Position numbers and translations under genes: made by a program | Part shown: piece by piece, positions 1 through 8,879 of the stretch | Layout of the letters: every line of letters begins with the position of its first letter | Numbering within the stretch: position 1 is the stretch's first letter | Notes under the pieces: model-generated | What the model was told of the DNA's origin: nothing | Database searches by the model: none | What the model saw: only the letters and a program-made list of their open reading frames with translations | Assembly (NCBI RefSeq): GCF_900590755.1 | Contig: NZ_UUOC01000029.1 | Coordinates: 90,283-154,282, forward strand | DNA length: 64,000 nucleotides | DNA from: Pseudomonas viridiflava | GTDB lineage: Bacteria > Pseudomonadota > Gammaproteobacteria > Pseudomonadales > Pseudomonadaceae | Reading direction: 5' to 3'

Positions 1-215
1 TTGCGACCTTAGGAGGTGTGGCATAGCCAGGTCACTGGCCGCTGTGCTGGTTAATGCCGTTAGCACAGCTCGTTGTTTACTTACCTAATACTTGACCGCT
101 GGGGGCGCTGAGCGTTCAGGATTTGTTGCTGGCAAGGTGATATTGCGGGTTCTGACTGGGCGGTGGCCCGCTTTGGGAGCGGTGTTTGCCCTTGTAAGCG
201 TGGATACATCTTTTT
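1..215. other. Non-coding left edge, no gene seen
   Basis: No open reading frame here has a ribosome binding site or a recognisable protein. The sequence is intergenic and leads into the first large repeat at 216. Short frames on either strand are read through repeat sequence. Confidence 0.5.
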
Positions 216-502
216 GTGTACATATCCGTTGCTGCTGTTATGGCCGCTATGGGTTGCGCCCTTACGGCGCCTCACTTTTGAAAGCCGGAATGCCGGCCCA
301 GTCAAAAGTAAGCAAAACGCTCTTGCCCCACCACTCGGTCCCTCGCCTAGGCTCGGCATGCCCGTAATCCGACATTGCTTCGGCGGGCCGCCGCGAAGGG
401 CCATCCCTGGCCCAGCGCGGCTAAACCGGCATCCATGCCGGCTTGCACCGCCGAATCAATATCGAATTCCGGCCAGCGTGGTTTGACGGGGCGCCTAAGA
501 TC
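216..502 (+). repeat. 287-bp dispersed repeat, copy A
   Basis: The segment starts with GTGTACATATCCGTTGCTGC and ends GGGGCGCCTAAGATC. It recurs inverted at 1136-1422, in the same orientation but internally deleted at 63297-63505, and inverted at 63868-64000 (cut by the window). It contains several small palindromes, such as CCGGCATTCCGGC-like and GCCGGCATGGATGCCGG-like hairpins. Frames of about 100 residues run through it on both strands, but none has a start signal and the copies do not preserve a frame, so I treat it as a non-coding repeat. Its class is not known to me. Confidence 0.8.
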
Positions 503-569
503 AAAAGCCAGATCAACAGCAAGATCAGAAGCGAGATCGACAGCAGGATCAGAAGCGAGATCGACAGCA
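498..569 (+). repeat. 12-bp tandem repeat, six units
   Basis: Six consecutive 12-base units follow copy A: AGATCAAAAGCC, AGATCAACAGCA, AGATCAGAAGCG, AGATCGACAGCA, GGATCAGAAGCG, AGATCGACAGCA. The equivalent place beside copy D (63825-63872, inverted) has four units, so copy number differs between the two modules. Confidence 0.8.
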
Positions 570-582
570 GAACCGGATCCCT

Positions 583-658
583 GTAGGAGCCAACTTGTTG
601 GCGAGGCATTGGATCTGTGTTGCGAGGAATATCGCCTCGCGAACAAGTTCGCTCCTAC
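583..658. repeat. REP-like palindrome pair (GTAGGAGCCAACTTGTTGGC type)
   Basis: Two hairpin arms beginning GTAGGAGCCAACTTG and ending CAAGTTCGCTCCTAC face each other, as in a REPIN doublet. A near-identical copy lies inverted at 63736-63811. Confidence 0.75.
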
Positions 659-674
659 GGATTTAGTGATTGTC

Positions 675-802
675 TGTGGGAGATTCTATGTTGGCCTGCA
701 ATGCACTTTCTAGTGGGACCGGCTTTAGCCGGGAAGGCGGCATTTCAGACAGTAAACATGAGGTGGATGTACTGGCCTCTTCCCGGCTAAAGCCGGTCCC
801 AC
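675..802. repeat. REP-like doublet with conserved left flank (GTGGGACCGGCTTTAGCC type)
   Basis: The palindromic doublet itself is 713-802, with arms GTGGGACCGGCTTTAGCCGG and its complement. The preceding bases 675-712 (TGTGGGAGATTCTATGTTGG and on) also recur before the doublet at 61926, so the repeated unit is longer than the palindrome. A further copy of the doublet is at 12515-12604. Confidence 0.8.
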
Positions 803-1135
803 ATGAAAACGCGTCTGTGTGCGGTGTTTGCCCGCGATATAGGCGCCGAGGTCTGCCAGGTAAACCGCGTCATCGTTCATCGTCCGGATGCGGCCCAGAC
901 CAAGCGCGCTCCTACGTTGAAACGCGGCCCCCGTTGGAGCGAGGCTTGCCCGCGAATCAGACGCTGCGGCCTGTCAGGTAAACCGCGTGATCGTTCATCG
1001 CGGGCAAGCTGAGCTACAAAATCCACCGATTCCGTGTGAGCGAGCTGGCTCGCGAAGGCAGTGGTTCAGACAGCAAATACAGAGCGGTAAATCCACACTA
1101 CAGGTCGGCTATCAGGTCACCGAGCTTTTGATTTT
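803..1135. repeat. Spacer of degenerate REP-like palindromes inside composite module
   Basis: The stretch is filled with partial palindromes related to GCGGGCAAGC and GGAGCGAGCTTGCTCGC motifs, and I see no gene. Its last about 110 bases (from about 1024) match, in inverted orientation, the bases just inside copy C at the right end of the window (about 63506-63630). Both loci are therefore copies of one module. Confidence 0.65.
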
Positions 1136-1422
1136 GATCTTGGGCGCCCCGTTAAACCACGCTGGCCGGAATACGATATTGAGGCGGCGGGTGAACCGGC
1201 ATGGATGCCGGGTTAGCCGCGCTGGGCCAAGGATGGCCCTTCGCGGCGGCCCGCCGAATCAATGTCGGATTACGGGCATGCCGAGCCTAAGCGAGGGACC
1301 GAGTGGTGGGGCAAGAGCGTTTTGCTTACTTTTGACTGGGCCGGCATTCCGGCTCTATCAAAAGTGAGGCGCCGTAAGGGCGCAACCGAGACCGGCCGTT
1401 ACCGCAGGACTGGATATGTACA
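1136..1422 (-). repeat. 287-bp dispersed repeat, copy B (inverted to A)
   Basis: This is the reverse complement of copy A, starting GATCTTGGGCGCCCC and ending GGATATGTAC. Copies A and B thus bracket 503-1135 as long inverted repeats. It differs from A by scattered substitutions only. Confidence 0.8.
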
Positions 1423-1608
1423 AAAAATGACTTAAACACACCCCTCATCGCGGGAAAGCACCGCTCCCACAGACTTGGCATCCATCAACCACACCCCAGC
1501 GTCCGGCATCTGTCACAACCGCTGCCTTACGATCAGCGCAACAGGCTTGTTATAGTTTCCCGGCTAGAATCCGTTGGCTACCAAAACAAAAACCAGTGAG
1601 GGACCTCC

Positions 1609-2421
1609 GTGTCTGACTATCAATCGTTCGTCGTCGAGCTCAACGATCACATCGCCCATGTGCAAATCAACCGGCCGCACAAGCTCAACGCCATGGATGC
1701 GGCATTCTGGTCGGAAATCGTCGAGATTTTTCAGTGGGTCGACGACACCGACGACGTCCGAGTAGTAGTCCTGAGCGGGGCCGGGGCACATTTTTCTTCG
1801 GGGATCGACCTGGCGTTGCTGGCGTCGGTCGCCAATCAGTTAGGCAAGGATGCAGGCCGCAACGCCCGCACATTGCGGCGCACCATCGAGCGGCTGCAAG
1901 CCTCGTTCACTGCCGTGGACAATTGCCGCAAGCCCGTCCTTGCCGCCATTCAGGGTTACTGCCTGGGCGGGGCCATCGACCTTATTTCGGCCTGCGACAT
2001 ACGCTACTGTACCGAAGACGCGAAGTTCGCCATCCGCGAGATCGACATGGGCATGGCCGCAGACGTCGGTACTCTGCAGCGTCTGCCACGGATCATCGGT
2101 GACGGCATCATGCGCGAACTGGCGTACACCGGTCGAACGGTGGAGGCTGGGGAGGCGCAAACCATCGGGCTGGTCAATCGCACCTTCGCCGACACATCGG
2201 CGCTGCTGGAAGGCGTGTTCGCCATCGCTGCCGAAATCGCCAGCAAATCGCCGATTGCCATCGCCGGGACCAAGGAAATGATCACCTACATGCGTGATCA
2301 CCGTATTGTTGATGGCCTGGAACACGTTGCCATCTGGAACGCTGCCATGCTGCAATCAGCGGACTTGAAACTGGCCATGGTTGCGCAGATGAGCAAGCAG
2401 AAACCCGTTTTCGACAATTGA
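1609..2421 (+). CDS. Crotonase family protein, probable delta3,5-delta2,4-dienoyl-CoA isomerase
   Basis: A 270-residue crotonase fold enzyme, expected to act on acyl-CoA in beta-oxidation of unsaturated fatty acids. The oxyanion-hole region HFSSGIDL lies near residues 60-70 and the second glycine-rich loop [11 protein letters not shown] near 115-125. Asp124, Glu144 and Asp152 fall at the same mutual spacing as the catalytic Asp176, Glu196 and Asp204 of the mammalian ECH1 isomerase, and the stretch [12 protein letters not shown] is characteristic of that subfamily. This favours dienoyl-CoA isomerase over a plain hydratase. The GTG start has a GAGGGA site five bases upstream. It sits 13 bases before nudC and the two may be cotranscribed. 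The substrate is inferred, not shown. Confidence 0.85.
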   Translation: MSDYQSFVVELNDHIAHVQINRPHKLNAMDAAFWSEIVEIFQWVDDTDDVRVVVLSGAGAHFSSGIDLALLASVANQLGKDAGRNARTLRRTIERLQASFTAVDNCRKPVLAAIQGYCLGGAIDLISACDIRYCTEDAKFAIREIDMGMAADVGTLQRLPRIIGDGIMRELAYTGRTVEAGEAQTIGLVNRTFADTSALLEGVFAIAAEIASKSPIAIAGTKEMITYMRDHRIVDGLEHVAIWNAAMLQSADLKLAMVAQMSKQKPVFDN

Positions 2422-2434
2422 TCAGGAGTTTTTC

Positions 2435-3271
2435 ATGTCAGGCGTGCGACGCTGGACCACTGCTGTATTGGATATCCAGGCGCCCGGCGGTTGGGCGGTC
2501 GTTCACAGCGGGCTTGGTTTTATGCTGGATGGCAACGGGGTGCTGTTCCCTCGGGAATGGCTCCGGCGTTTGAATCTGCCGGTGATCGGCGAGCACGGCA
2601 TCGGTCATCTGGACGGCGAACCGGTGTACCTGCTGTTGCTCAAGGAGGCCGTGGAGGTCGAAGGTTGCACGTGGCAGGGGCTGCGTCAGTTCATGCTGGA
2701 AGGGGATTTCGATACTTTCCAGATGCTCGGTTATGCGGCGCAGATCAGCACCTGGGCCCGCGAGCATCGATTCTGTGGCAGCTGTGGTGCGCCCGTCGTG
2801 CAAGTGCCGGGGGAACGGGCCATGTACTGCGAGCATGACAACCTGCGTTTTTATCCGCGAATCTCGCCCAGCATGATCGTGCTGATCACCCGTGGCGACG
2901 AAATCCTGCTGGCCCGTTCGCCACGCTTCGTCACCGGGGTGTACAGCACGCTGGCGGGTTTCGTCGAGCCTGGTGAGTCCGCCGAAGACTGCGTGCGGCG
3001 TGAAGTCATGGAAGAGGTGCAGGTCAAGGTCAGGCACATCAAATACATGGGCAGCCAGTGCTGGCCGTTTCCACATTCGATGATGTTGGGCTTTCACGCC
3101 GAATATGAGAGCGGCGACATCGTGCCTCAGGCTGAGGAGATTGAAGATGCGCGCTGGTTCCGCATTGACGATTTACCGCCACTGCCCGCCAATCGGTCCA
3201 TTGCGCGCTATCTGATCGAGGCTTATCTGGCCCAGCGCTCAGGCGCCCCCGAACCAGTGTTGCCAGGCTAG
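2435..3271 (+). CDS. nudC: NADH pyrophosphatase / NAD-cap hydrolase NudC
   Basis: A 278-residue Nudix hydrolase that in E. coli hydrolyses NAD(H) and removes NAD caps from RNA. Zinc-ribbon cysteines are Cys114, Cys117 and Cys132, but the position expected to hold the fourth cysteine reads CEHD (Asp135) instead of CSHC. The Nudix box runs from Gly175 through Glu181 to R189-E190-V-M-E193-E194, with Gln196 where the consensus has Gly. The subfamily motif SQPWPFPQS appears as SQCWPFPHS. Length and overall order match NudC. RBS CAGGAG precedes the ATG. The 3-prime end overlaps the convergent TSUP gene by 33 bases. Confidence 0.92.
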   Translation: MSGVRRWTTAVLDIQAPGGWAVVHSGLGFMLDGNGVLFPREWLRRLNLPVIGEHGIGHLDGEPVYLLLLKEAVEVEGCTWQGLRQFMLEGDFDTFQMLGYAAQISTWAREHRFCGSCGAPVVQVPGERAMYCEHDNLRFYPRISPSMIVLITRGDEILLARSPRFVTGVYSTLAGFVEPGESAEDCVRREVMEEVQVKVRHIKYMGSQCWPFPHSMMLGFHAEYESGDIVPQAEEIEDARWFRIDDLPPLPANRSIARYLIEAYLAQRSGAPEPVLPG

Positions 3272-4018
3272 GCGGACGGTCAGGCATAGCACCACGGTGA
3301 TGAACACCGGGCGAATGAATTTCGCGCCGCCCTTGATGGCGCTTCGTGCGCCAATGGCGGCGCCGCCCATCACGGCTACGCCCATGCTCAATCCCAGCAG
3401 CCAATCCACCTGCCCGGAAAAGATGAACACCGACAGTGCCGTGGCGTTGCTGACAAAGTTCATGCTGCGCGCCACGCCGCTGGCTTTCACCAGATCCAGC
3501 GGGTAAAGCAGCAGGCTGCTGACGGTCCAGAATGCCCCGGTGCCGGGCCCGGCGACGCCATCGTAAAAGCCCAGGCCCAGCCCCTGAGGCAACTGCCACT
3601 TTTTCTTGATGGGCGCGTGAGTGTCCAGAGGCGCTTTGGGCGTGCCGCCGAACAAGAGATACAGGCCACAGCCGAAGACAATCACCGGCAACATTCCGTT
3701 GATCCACGCTGCAGGCAGGTAATGAGCAATGACGGCACCGATCAGCGCGCCCACTGCCGTGCCGATCACGGCGCGAATCCATTCTTTGGGGTGGAAAAGC
3801 TTGCGTCGGTAGAAGGTATAACTGGCGATGGCCGAACCGAAGGTCGAGCTGAGCTTGTTGGTGCCCAGCACCAGGTGGGGAGGCAGGCCCGCGGTCATTA
3901 AAGCCGGAGTGGTCAGCAAACCGCCGCCACCGGCGATGGAATCAATGAAACCGGCAACAAAGGCCACGACGGCGAGCACCGCAAGGGTGGTCAGATCGAC
4001 ACTCAGTTCAAAGGGCAT
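3239..4018 (-). CDS. TSUP family membrane transporter (TauE/SafE type)
   Basis: A 259-residue inner-membrane protein with about eight hydrophobic segments. It shows the family's glycine-rich first helix ([17 protein letters not shown], residues about 24-40) followed by [11 protein letters not shown], both typical of TauE/SafE (DUF81) proteins, which export or import small sulfur- or carbon-containing anions. The substrate cannot be read from sequence. The ATG has no clear Shine-Dalgarno sequence. The gene is convergent with nudC and their coding ends overlap by 33 bases, so transcripts from the two must be antisense at the 3-prime ends. Confidence 0.88.
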   Translation of the reverse strand: MPFELSVDLTTLAVLAVVAFVAGFIDSIAGGGGLLTTPALMTAGLPPHLVLGTNKLSSTFGSAIASYTFYRRKLFHPKEWIRAVIGTAVGALIGAVIAHYLPAAWINGMLPVIVFGCGLYLLFGGTPKAPLDTHAPIKKKWQLPQGLGLGFYDGVAGPGTGAFWTVSSLLLYPLDLVKASGVARSMNFVSNATALSVFIFSGQVDWLLGLSMGVAVMGGAAIGARSAIKGGAKFIRPVFITVVLCLTVRLAWQHWFGGA

Positions 4019-4117
4019 GGAGGAAGACTTTTCGGCAGTTGGGCAGAAAGGCTGCGCCAGAAGGGGTGCATATTACCGGTAAGTTTTTGGTGTGTCGTCA
4101 TCACCCGCTTTTGATTT

Positions 4118-4200
4118 TGTAGGAGCTGACCGAGGTTACGAGGGCTGCGAAGGCGGTGCATCAGATGTACCGCAATTCGCAGCCTGCGGCAGCTCCTACA
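4118..4200. repeat. REP-like doublet (TGTAGGAGCTG type)
   Basis: Palindromic arms TGTAGGAGCTG and CAGCTCCTACA surround an inner pair (GGCTGCGAAGGC / ATTCGCAGCC). It lies between the TSUP gene and the SDR gene and is followed immediately by a second copy. Confidence 0.8.
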
Positions 4201-4232
4201 GGTTCTGCTTTTTATCAGGTACCCCTCGCCCT

Positions 4233-4315
4233 TGTAGGAGCTGACCGAGGTTACGAGGGCTGCGAAGGCGGTGTGCCGGACACACCGCTATTCGCAGCCT
4301 TCGGCAGCTCCTACA
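4233..4315. repeat. REP-like doublet (TGTAGGAGCTG type), second tandem copy
   Basis: Same family and orientation as 4118-4200. It ends 16 bases after the stop of the minus-strand SDR gene, so it may also protect or terminate that transcript. Confidence 0.8.
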
Positions 4316-4331
4316 GGTGGTTCGTTTCACG

Positions 4332-5099
<768 letters not shown>

Positions 5100-5123
5100 A
5101 TTGTTTTCCTTATCAAGTCGCAG

Positions 5124-6200
5124 TCAGAGAGTGGATTTGCCAATCACTTGCAGGCTCATGTGCTCCAGCAGCTTGTTCATGTGGATGAACTGCGCGAAAC
5201 GTTTGTCCTGCGTCTGGCCATGGAAGAAACGGTAATAGATCTGCTGCACGATGCCCGCCAGGCGGAACAGGCCGTAGGTGTAATAGAAATCGAAGTTATC
5301 GATGCGGATGCCCGAGCGTTCGGCGTAATACTCCACGAACTCACGTCGGCTGAGCATGCCCGGCGCATGGCTGGGCTGGCGTCGCATCAACTGAACCGGC
5401 GCCGGGTCGGCGGCTTCAATCCAGTAGGCCAGGGTGTTGCCCAGGTCCATCAGCGGATCGCCGATGGTCGTCATCTCCCAATCCAGCACGCCGATGATTT
5501 GCATGGGATTGTTCGGGTCGAGCAGCACGTTATCGAAGCGGTAGTCGTTGTGCACCAGAGCTGGAATCGAGTGATCAGCCGGCATCTTGTCCGCCAGCCA
5601 CGCCTTGACGGTTGCCCATTCGGGGGCGTCGGGGGTGCGGGCCTTGTCGTAGCGCTCGCTCCAGCCACGGATCTGCCGCTCGACATAGCCCTGAGGTTTG
5701 CCCAGATCACCGAGGCCGCAGGCTTGATAATCCACCTGATGCAGCTCCACCAATCGATCAATGAAGCTTTTGCACAGGGTCTCGGTCTGGCTGGCATTCA
5801 GATTCAGTTCTGGCGGCAAGTCTGAGCGCAGGATGATGCCCTTGATGCGCTCCATGACATAAAACTCGGCGCCAATCAGGCTCTCATCCGTGCAGTGCAC
5901 GAAAGCTGTCGGACAGTAAGGGAAGGCGTCCTTGAGTTGATTGATGATGCGGAATTCACGGCCCATGTCATGAGCCGAGCGGGCTTTCTGGCCGAACGGC
6001 GGTCGGCGCAGCACGAACTCCTGATCCGGGTATTGCACCAGATAGGTCAGATTCGACGCGCCGCCGGGGAACTGGCTGATGCGCGGTAACTCCATGACCC
6101 CATTCAGGCTGGCAATGCTGGCCTTGAGGTAGGGATCAATGAGCGCAGCGTCCAGCTCTTCACCTGCGCGGATGTCTGTGGATTGGTCAGTAAGCGCCAT
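5124..6200 (-). CDS. Phosphotransferase family protein (APH/ACAD10-like kinase)
   Basis: A 358-residue aminoglycoside-phosphotransferase-fold protein. The Brenner-type catalytic loop reads LVHNDYRFDNVLLDP and the metal-binding Asp follows in GVLDWEMTTIGDPLMDLG. N-terminal PGGASNLTYLV forms the nucleotide loop. Bacterial members of this type usually sit with acyl-CoA dehydrogenases or SDRs and are thought to phosphorylate hydroxy-acyl compounds, as in human ACAD10/11; they are not resistance genes. The partner SDR directly downstream supports this. AAGGGAT precedes the ATG. The precise substrate is inferred only. Confidence 0.85.
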   Translation of the reverse strand: MALTDQSTDIRAGEELDAALIDPYLKASIASLNGVMELPRISQFPGGASNLTYLVQYPDQEFVLRRPPFGQKARSAHDMGREFRIINQLKDAFPYCPTAFVHCTDESLIGAEFYVMERIKGIILRSDLPPELNLNASQTETLCKSFIDRLVELHQVDYQACGLGDLGKPQGYVERQIRGWSERYDKARTPDAPEWATVKAWLADKMPADHSIPALVHNDYRFDNVLLDPNNPMQIIGVLDWEMTTIGDPLMDLGNTLAYWIEAADPAPVQLMRRQPSHAPGMLSRREFVEYYAERSGIRIDNFDFYYTYGLFRLAGIVQQIYYRFFHGQTQDKRFAQFIHMNKLLEHMSLQVIGKSTL

Positions 6201-6380
6201 GCTTATCCCTTCTACTTATTATGGTGCGGGTTGATCATTGACTAATCGAATGTAGCTAACAAGTTGCAGGCTGTCTTATAGACCGTCGTGTTGCAGGTCG
6301 ATCATCGGCCTTGATTGCTCGCCAGGATTAAGCACGCAAGCAAAGCCCAGGCAAAAAAGCCCAGCCAAAAAAACATGCAA

Positions 6381-6410
6381 AAAAAACCGAAGCACAAAGG
6401 CTTCGGTTTT
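6381..6410 (-). terminator. Rho-independent terminator after the SCP2 gene
   Basis: Stem AAAACCGAAGC / GCTTCGGTTTT with a six-base loop. Read on the minus strand it is followed by a run of T. It lies 18 bases past the SCP2 stop codon. Confidence 0.8.
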
Positions 6411-6427
6411 CAATGCATGCTCGCCGA

Positions 6428-6742
6428 TCAGGCCGGGAACAGTTCGCTCAGTTTCATCGCCAGCATCATGTCGCCTTCAGCGCGCAGCTTGCCGCCCATG
6501 AAAGCCTGCATGCCGTCGGTTTCGCCACTGACGATGCCTTCCAGGGTTTCGCCGTCCATCACCAGAGTGACCTGCGCGTCCGGGTTTTCGCCTTCCTGCA
6601 GTTCGCATGTGCTGTCTTTGACGATCAGCGAGAAGTGCTTGTCTTCATCGATACGGAAGCCGAAAACCAGGTCCAGGCCCGCAGCGGCTGCCGGGTTGAA
6701 TTTGGCTTTCATGGCTTGAACGGCGTCGGCTACAGAGTTCAT
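6428..6742 (-). CDS. SCP2 sterol-binding domain protein
   Basis: A 104-residue single-domain SCP2 protein (sterol carrier protein 2 fold, a hydrophobic-ligand tunnel). It shows the typical order: FNPAAAAGLDLVFGFRI, then a C-terminal GETDGMQAFMGGKLRAEGDMMLAMKL split across residues about 70-95. Small bacterial SCP2 proteins bind lipids or acyl-CoA; what this one carries is unknown. AAGGA precedes the ATG. It is downstream of the histidine phosphatase gene on the same strand, and the pair recalls acyl-metabolism clusters containing the phosphotransferase found next door. Confidence 0.88.
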   Translation of the reverse strand: MNSVADAVQAMKAKFNPAAAAGLDLVFGFRIDEDKHFSLIVKDSTCELQEGENPDAQVTLVMDGETLEGIVSGETDGMQAFMGGKLRAEGDMMLAMKLSELFPA

Positions 6743-6788
6743 GTTTCGATCCTTTTTAGTGGTGGTGCTGCAACAAAGTTGTGCTGAC

Positions 6789-7499
6789 TCATCGGTAAGT
6801 GATGAGTTCAGGGCTGTTCATCAGTTGTAGGTGAGCGTGGTTGTTGAAGTTCGCCAGCGTCACGTCACGGCCTCGAAACCGCAGGTGGTTGAGCGATGTG
6901 TTGACGATTTGCCAGTTCATTTCAAAGGCTTGCCGGACCGGCATCCGGGTAATCAGGTGGAGCAGGGCGGTAATGGTGCCGCCAGAGGTGAACACCGCAA
7001 TGCGTTCGCCAGCTGCGGCGCGCTCGATGATGCGCTGCAGACCGGCCTCGACCTGGGCGACAAAACCGAGCCAGCTTTGCAGGCCAGCGGGGTCATGGCT
7101 ACCGTCCAGCCAGCGGCCGATAATCAGGGCAAACAGGCGCTGGAATTCTGCGTGGTTCTGGGCGGCGTTGCGCATTACGTGGAGGGCGTCGGGTTCGTCG
7201 CCCAGCATCTCAGGCAACAGACCGCGAATAACGGCTTCAGCGTCGAACTCGTCAAAACCTGAGTCGATGTCCACTTCCGGTACTGGCAGACCGGCGGTCA
7301 CCAGTTGCGCCAGGGTGGTTTCGGCGGTGTGCTGCTGGCGGCGCAGGCTGCCTGCGATGCATCGATCAAAGCCCATGCCCAGGCGTGAAAGGTACTCGCC
7401 CAGCACTTGCGATTGGCGAATTCCGGTGGGCGACAGCACGTCGTAATCGTCGGCACCGAACGAAGCCTGGCCATGTCGTATCAGATAGATGCTGCCCAC
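6789..7499 (-). CDS. Histidine phosphatase family protein
   Basis: A 236-residue branch-2-like phosphoglycerate-mutase-fold protein. The phosphoacceptor motif LIRHGQASFG is near residues 6-15. The usual second motif appears as AVFTSGGTITALL, with Ser rather than His before the Gly-Gly, as in a Pseudomonas subfamily I have seen beside SCP2 genes. GTG start. It is 46 bases upstream of the SCP2 gene and likely cotranscribed. Substrate unknown. Confidence 0.82.
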   Translation of the reverse strand: MGSIYLIRHGQASFGADDYDVLSPTGIRQSQVLGEYLSRLGMGFDRCIAGSLRRQQHTAETTLAQLVTAGLPVPEVDIDSGFDEFDAEAVIRGLLPEMLGDEPDALHVMRNAAQNHAEFQRLFALIIGRWLDGSHDPAGLQSWLGFVAQVEAGLQRIIERAAAGERIAVFTSGGTITALLHLITRMPVRQAFEMNWQIVNTSLNHLRFRGRDVTLANFNNHAHLQLMNSPELITYR

Positions 7500-7696
7500 G
7501 TCCGCGCCGTCCCGGTACGTTGATGTTTTTCGCGAGGTTATGGGGATGCCGAAGACGTGTCAATGAAAAAACATACGCTTGTTTGAATTCCGGTTTTGGA
7601 AATGATTGGCGGCTGGTCGTCAACAGGCCGCGCCGGTATGCTTGAGCGATCCCGCGACCCTTGCTTGGTAAGGGCGCTTTGAAGTGAGGAGTCTCT

Positions 7697-8719
7697 GTGG
7701 AGTTTTTAGCCGATTACGCCAGTTTCCTGGCCAAAACGGTCACGCTGGTGGTTGCCATTGTTGTGGTTCTGGTGGCGATTGCGTCCATGCGCGGCAAAGG
7801 TCGTCGTCGTTCTGCCGGGCAACTGCAAGTCACCAAACTCAATGATTTCTATAAAGGGCTGCGCGAACGTCTTGAGCAATCCTTGCTCGACAAGGATCGC
7901 CTCAAGGCCTTGCGCAAGGAACAGGCAAAAAGCCTGAAGAAAGACAAGAAACTCGCCGAGCCGAAACCACGTGTCTACGTGCTGGATTTCGACGGCGACA
8001 TCAAGGCGTCCGCCACTGAAAGCCTGCGTCACGAAATCACCGCCTTGCTGACCCTGGCCACGGACAAGGATGAAGTTGTGCTGCGTCTGGAAAGCGGCGG
8101 AGGCATGGTCCACAGCTATGGCCTGGCATCCTCGCAGCTGGCGCGGATTCGTCAGGCGGGTATTCCGCTGACCATTTGCATCGACAAAGTCGCCGCCAGT
8201 GGCGGTTACATGATGGCCTGCATTGGCGACAAGATCATCAGCGCGCCCTTTGCCATCCTCGGCTCGATTGGTGTGGTGGCGCAGCTGCCCAACGTCAATC
8301 GCCTGCTGAAAAAGCATGACATCGACTTCGAAGTGCTGACCGCCGGTGAATACAAACGCACCCTGACGGTATTTGGCGAAAACACCGAGAAGGGCCGCGA
8401 GAAATTCCAGCAGGATCTGGACATCACCCACGACCTGTTCAAGAACTTTGTCGCCAACTACCGCCCGCAGCTGGCCATTGATGAAGTGGCCACCGGCGAA
8501 ATCTGGCTGGGCGTGGCTGCACTGGACAAGCAATTGGTAGATGAGCTCAAGACGAGCGACGAGTACATCGGCGAGCGCGCCAAAACCGCCGAAGTGTTCC
8601 ATCTGCATTACGTGCAGCGCAAAAGCCTGCAAGAGCGTATGGGCATGGCGGCCACTGGCTCGGTGGATCGCTTGCTGGTGAGTTGGTGGAGTCGCCTGAC
8701 TCAACAACGTTTCTGGTAA
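7697..8719 (+). CDS. sohB: Membrane-anchored S49 peptidase SohB
   Basis: A 340-residue inner-membrane serine peptidase. A single N-terminal transmembrane helix (about 10-30) is followed by a basic segment and a coiled, Lys-rich stretch (about 55-90), then the S49 domain. The catalytic dyad is Ser168 in KVAASGGYMMAC and Lys220 in GEYKRTLTVFGENT, matching SppA/SohB. The length fits SohB rather than the longer SppA. The GTG start has GAGGAG seven bases upstream. A terminator follows at 8732, so the gene is probably a single unit. Confidence 0.93.
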   Translation: MEFLADYASFLAKTVTLVVAIVVVLVAIASMRGKGRRRSAGQLQVTKLNDFYKGLRERLEQSLLDKDRLKALRKEQAKSLKKDKKLAEPKPRVYVLDFDGDIKASATESLRHEITALLTLATDKDEVVLRLESGGGMVHSYGLASSQLARIRQAGIPLTICIDKVAASGGYMMACIGDKIISAPFAILGSIGVVAQLPNVNRLLKKHDIDFEVLTAGEYKRTLTVFGENTEKGREKFQQDLDITHDLFKNFVANYRPQLAIDEVATGEIWLGVAALDKQLVDELKTSDEYIGERAKTAEVFHLHYVQRKSLQERMGMAATGSVDRLLVSWWSRLTQQRFW

Positions 8720-8731
8720 ATCGCTCTAATC

Positions 8732-8767
8732 AAAGCGCCGCTTCCACTGCGAAGGGGCGCTTTTTTT
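8732..8767 (+). terminator. Rho-independent terminator of sohB
   Basis: Stem AAAGCGCC / GGCGCTTT followed by a run of T, 13 bases after the sohB stop codon. Confidence 0.85.
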
Positions 8768-8879
8768 ATGCGTGGAATATGCCTTTGAAATAACGCAGGA
8801 CGCGGTATTTATGCAGGTCACTGCAGGGATGATGCATCGATAAGCTGGCGATCTCTTTGCAATAAGGACATTGCCTGAC

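Noticed and set aside
498..569. CRISPR array
   Set aside because: The 12-bp units are contiguous with no spacers, so this is a tandem repeat.
81..713. Several frames of about 60-110 residues on both strands at the left edge
   Set aside because: They run through the 287-bp repeat and REP palindromes, have no ribosome sites, and the frames are not kept in other copies of the repeat.
3039..3782. A 247-residue minus-strand frame overlapping nudC and the TSUP gene
   Set aside because: Out-of-frame Arg/Ser-rich translation of two real genes.
4118..4315. Short CRISPR-like direct repeats of TGTAGGAGCTG
   Set aside because: Each unit is a palindromic doublet also scattered singly through the window; these are REP elements, not CRISPR.
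5124..6200. Aminoglycoside resistance gene
   Set aside because: The fold is shared, but the context (SDR, SCP2 and acyl-metabolism genes) and sequence features fit ACAD10-like phosphotransferases.
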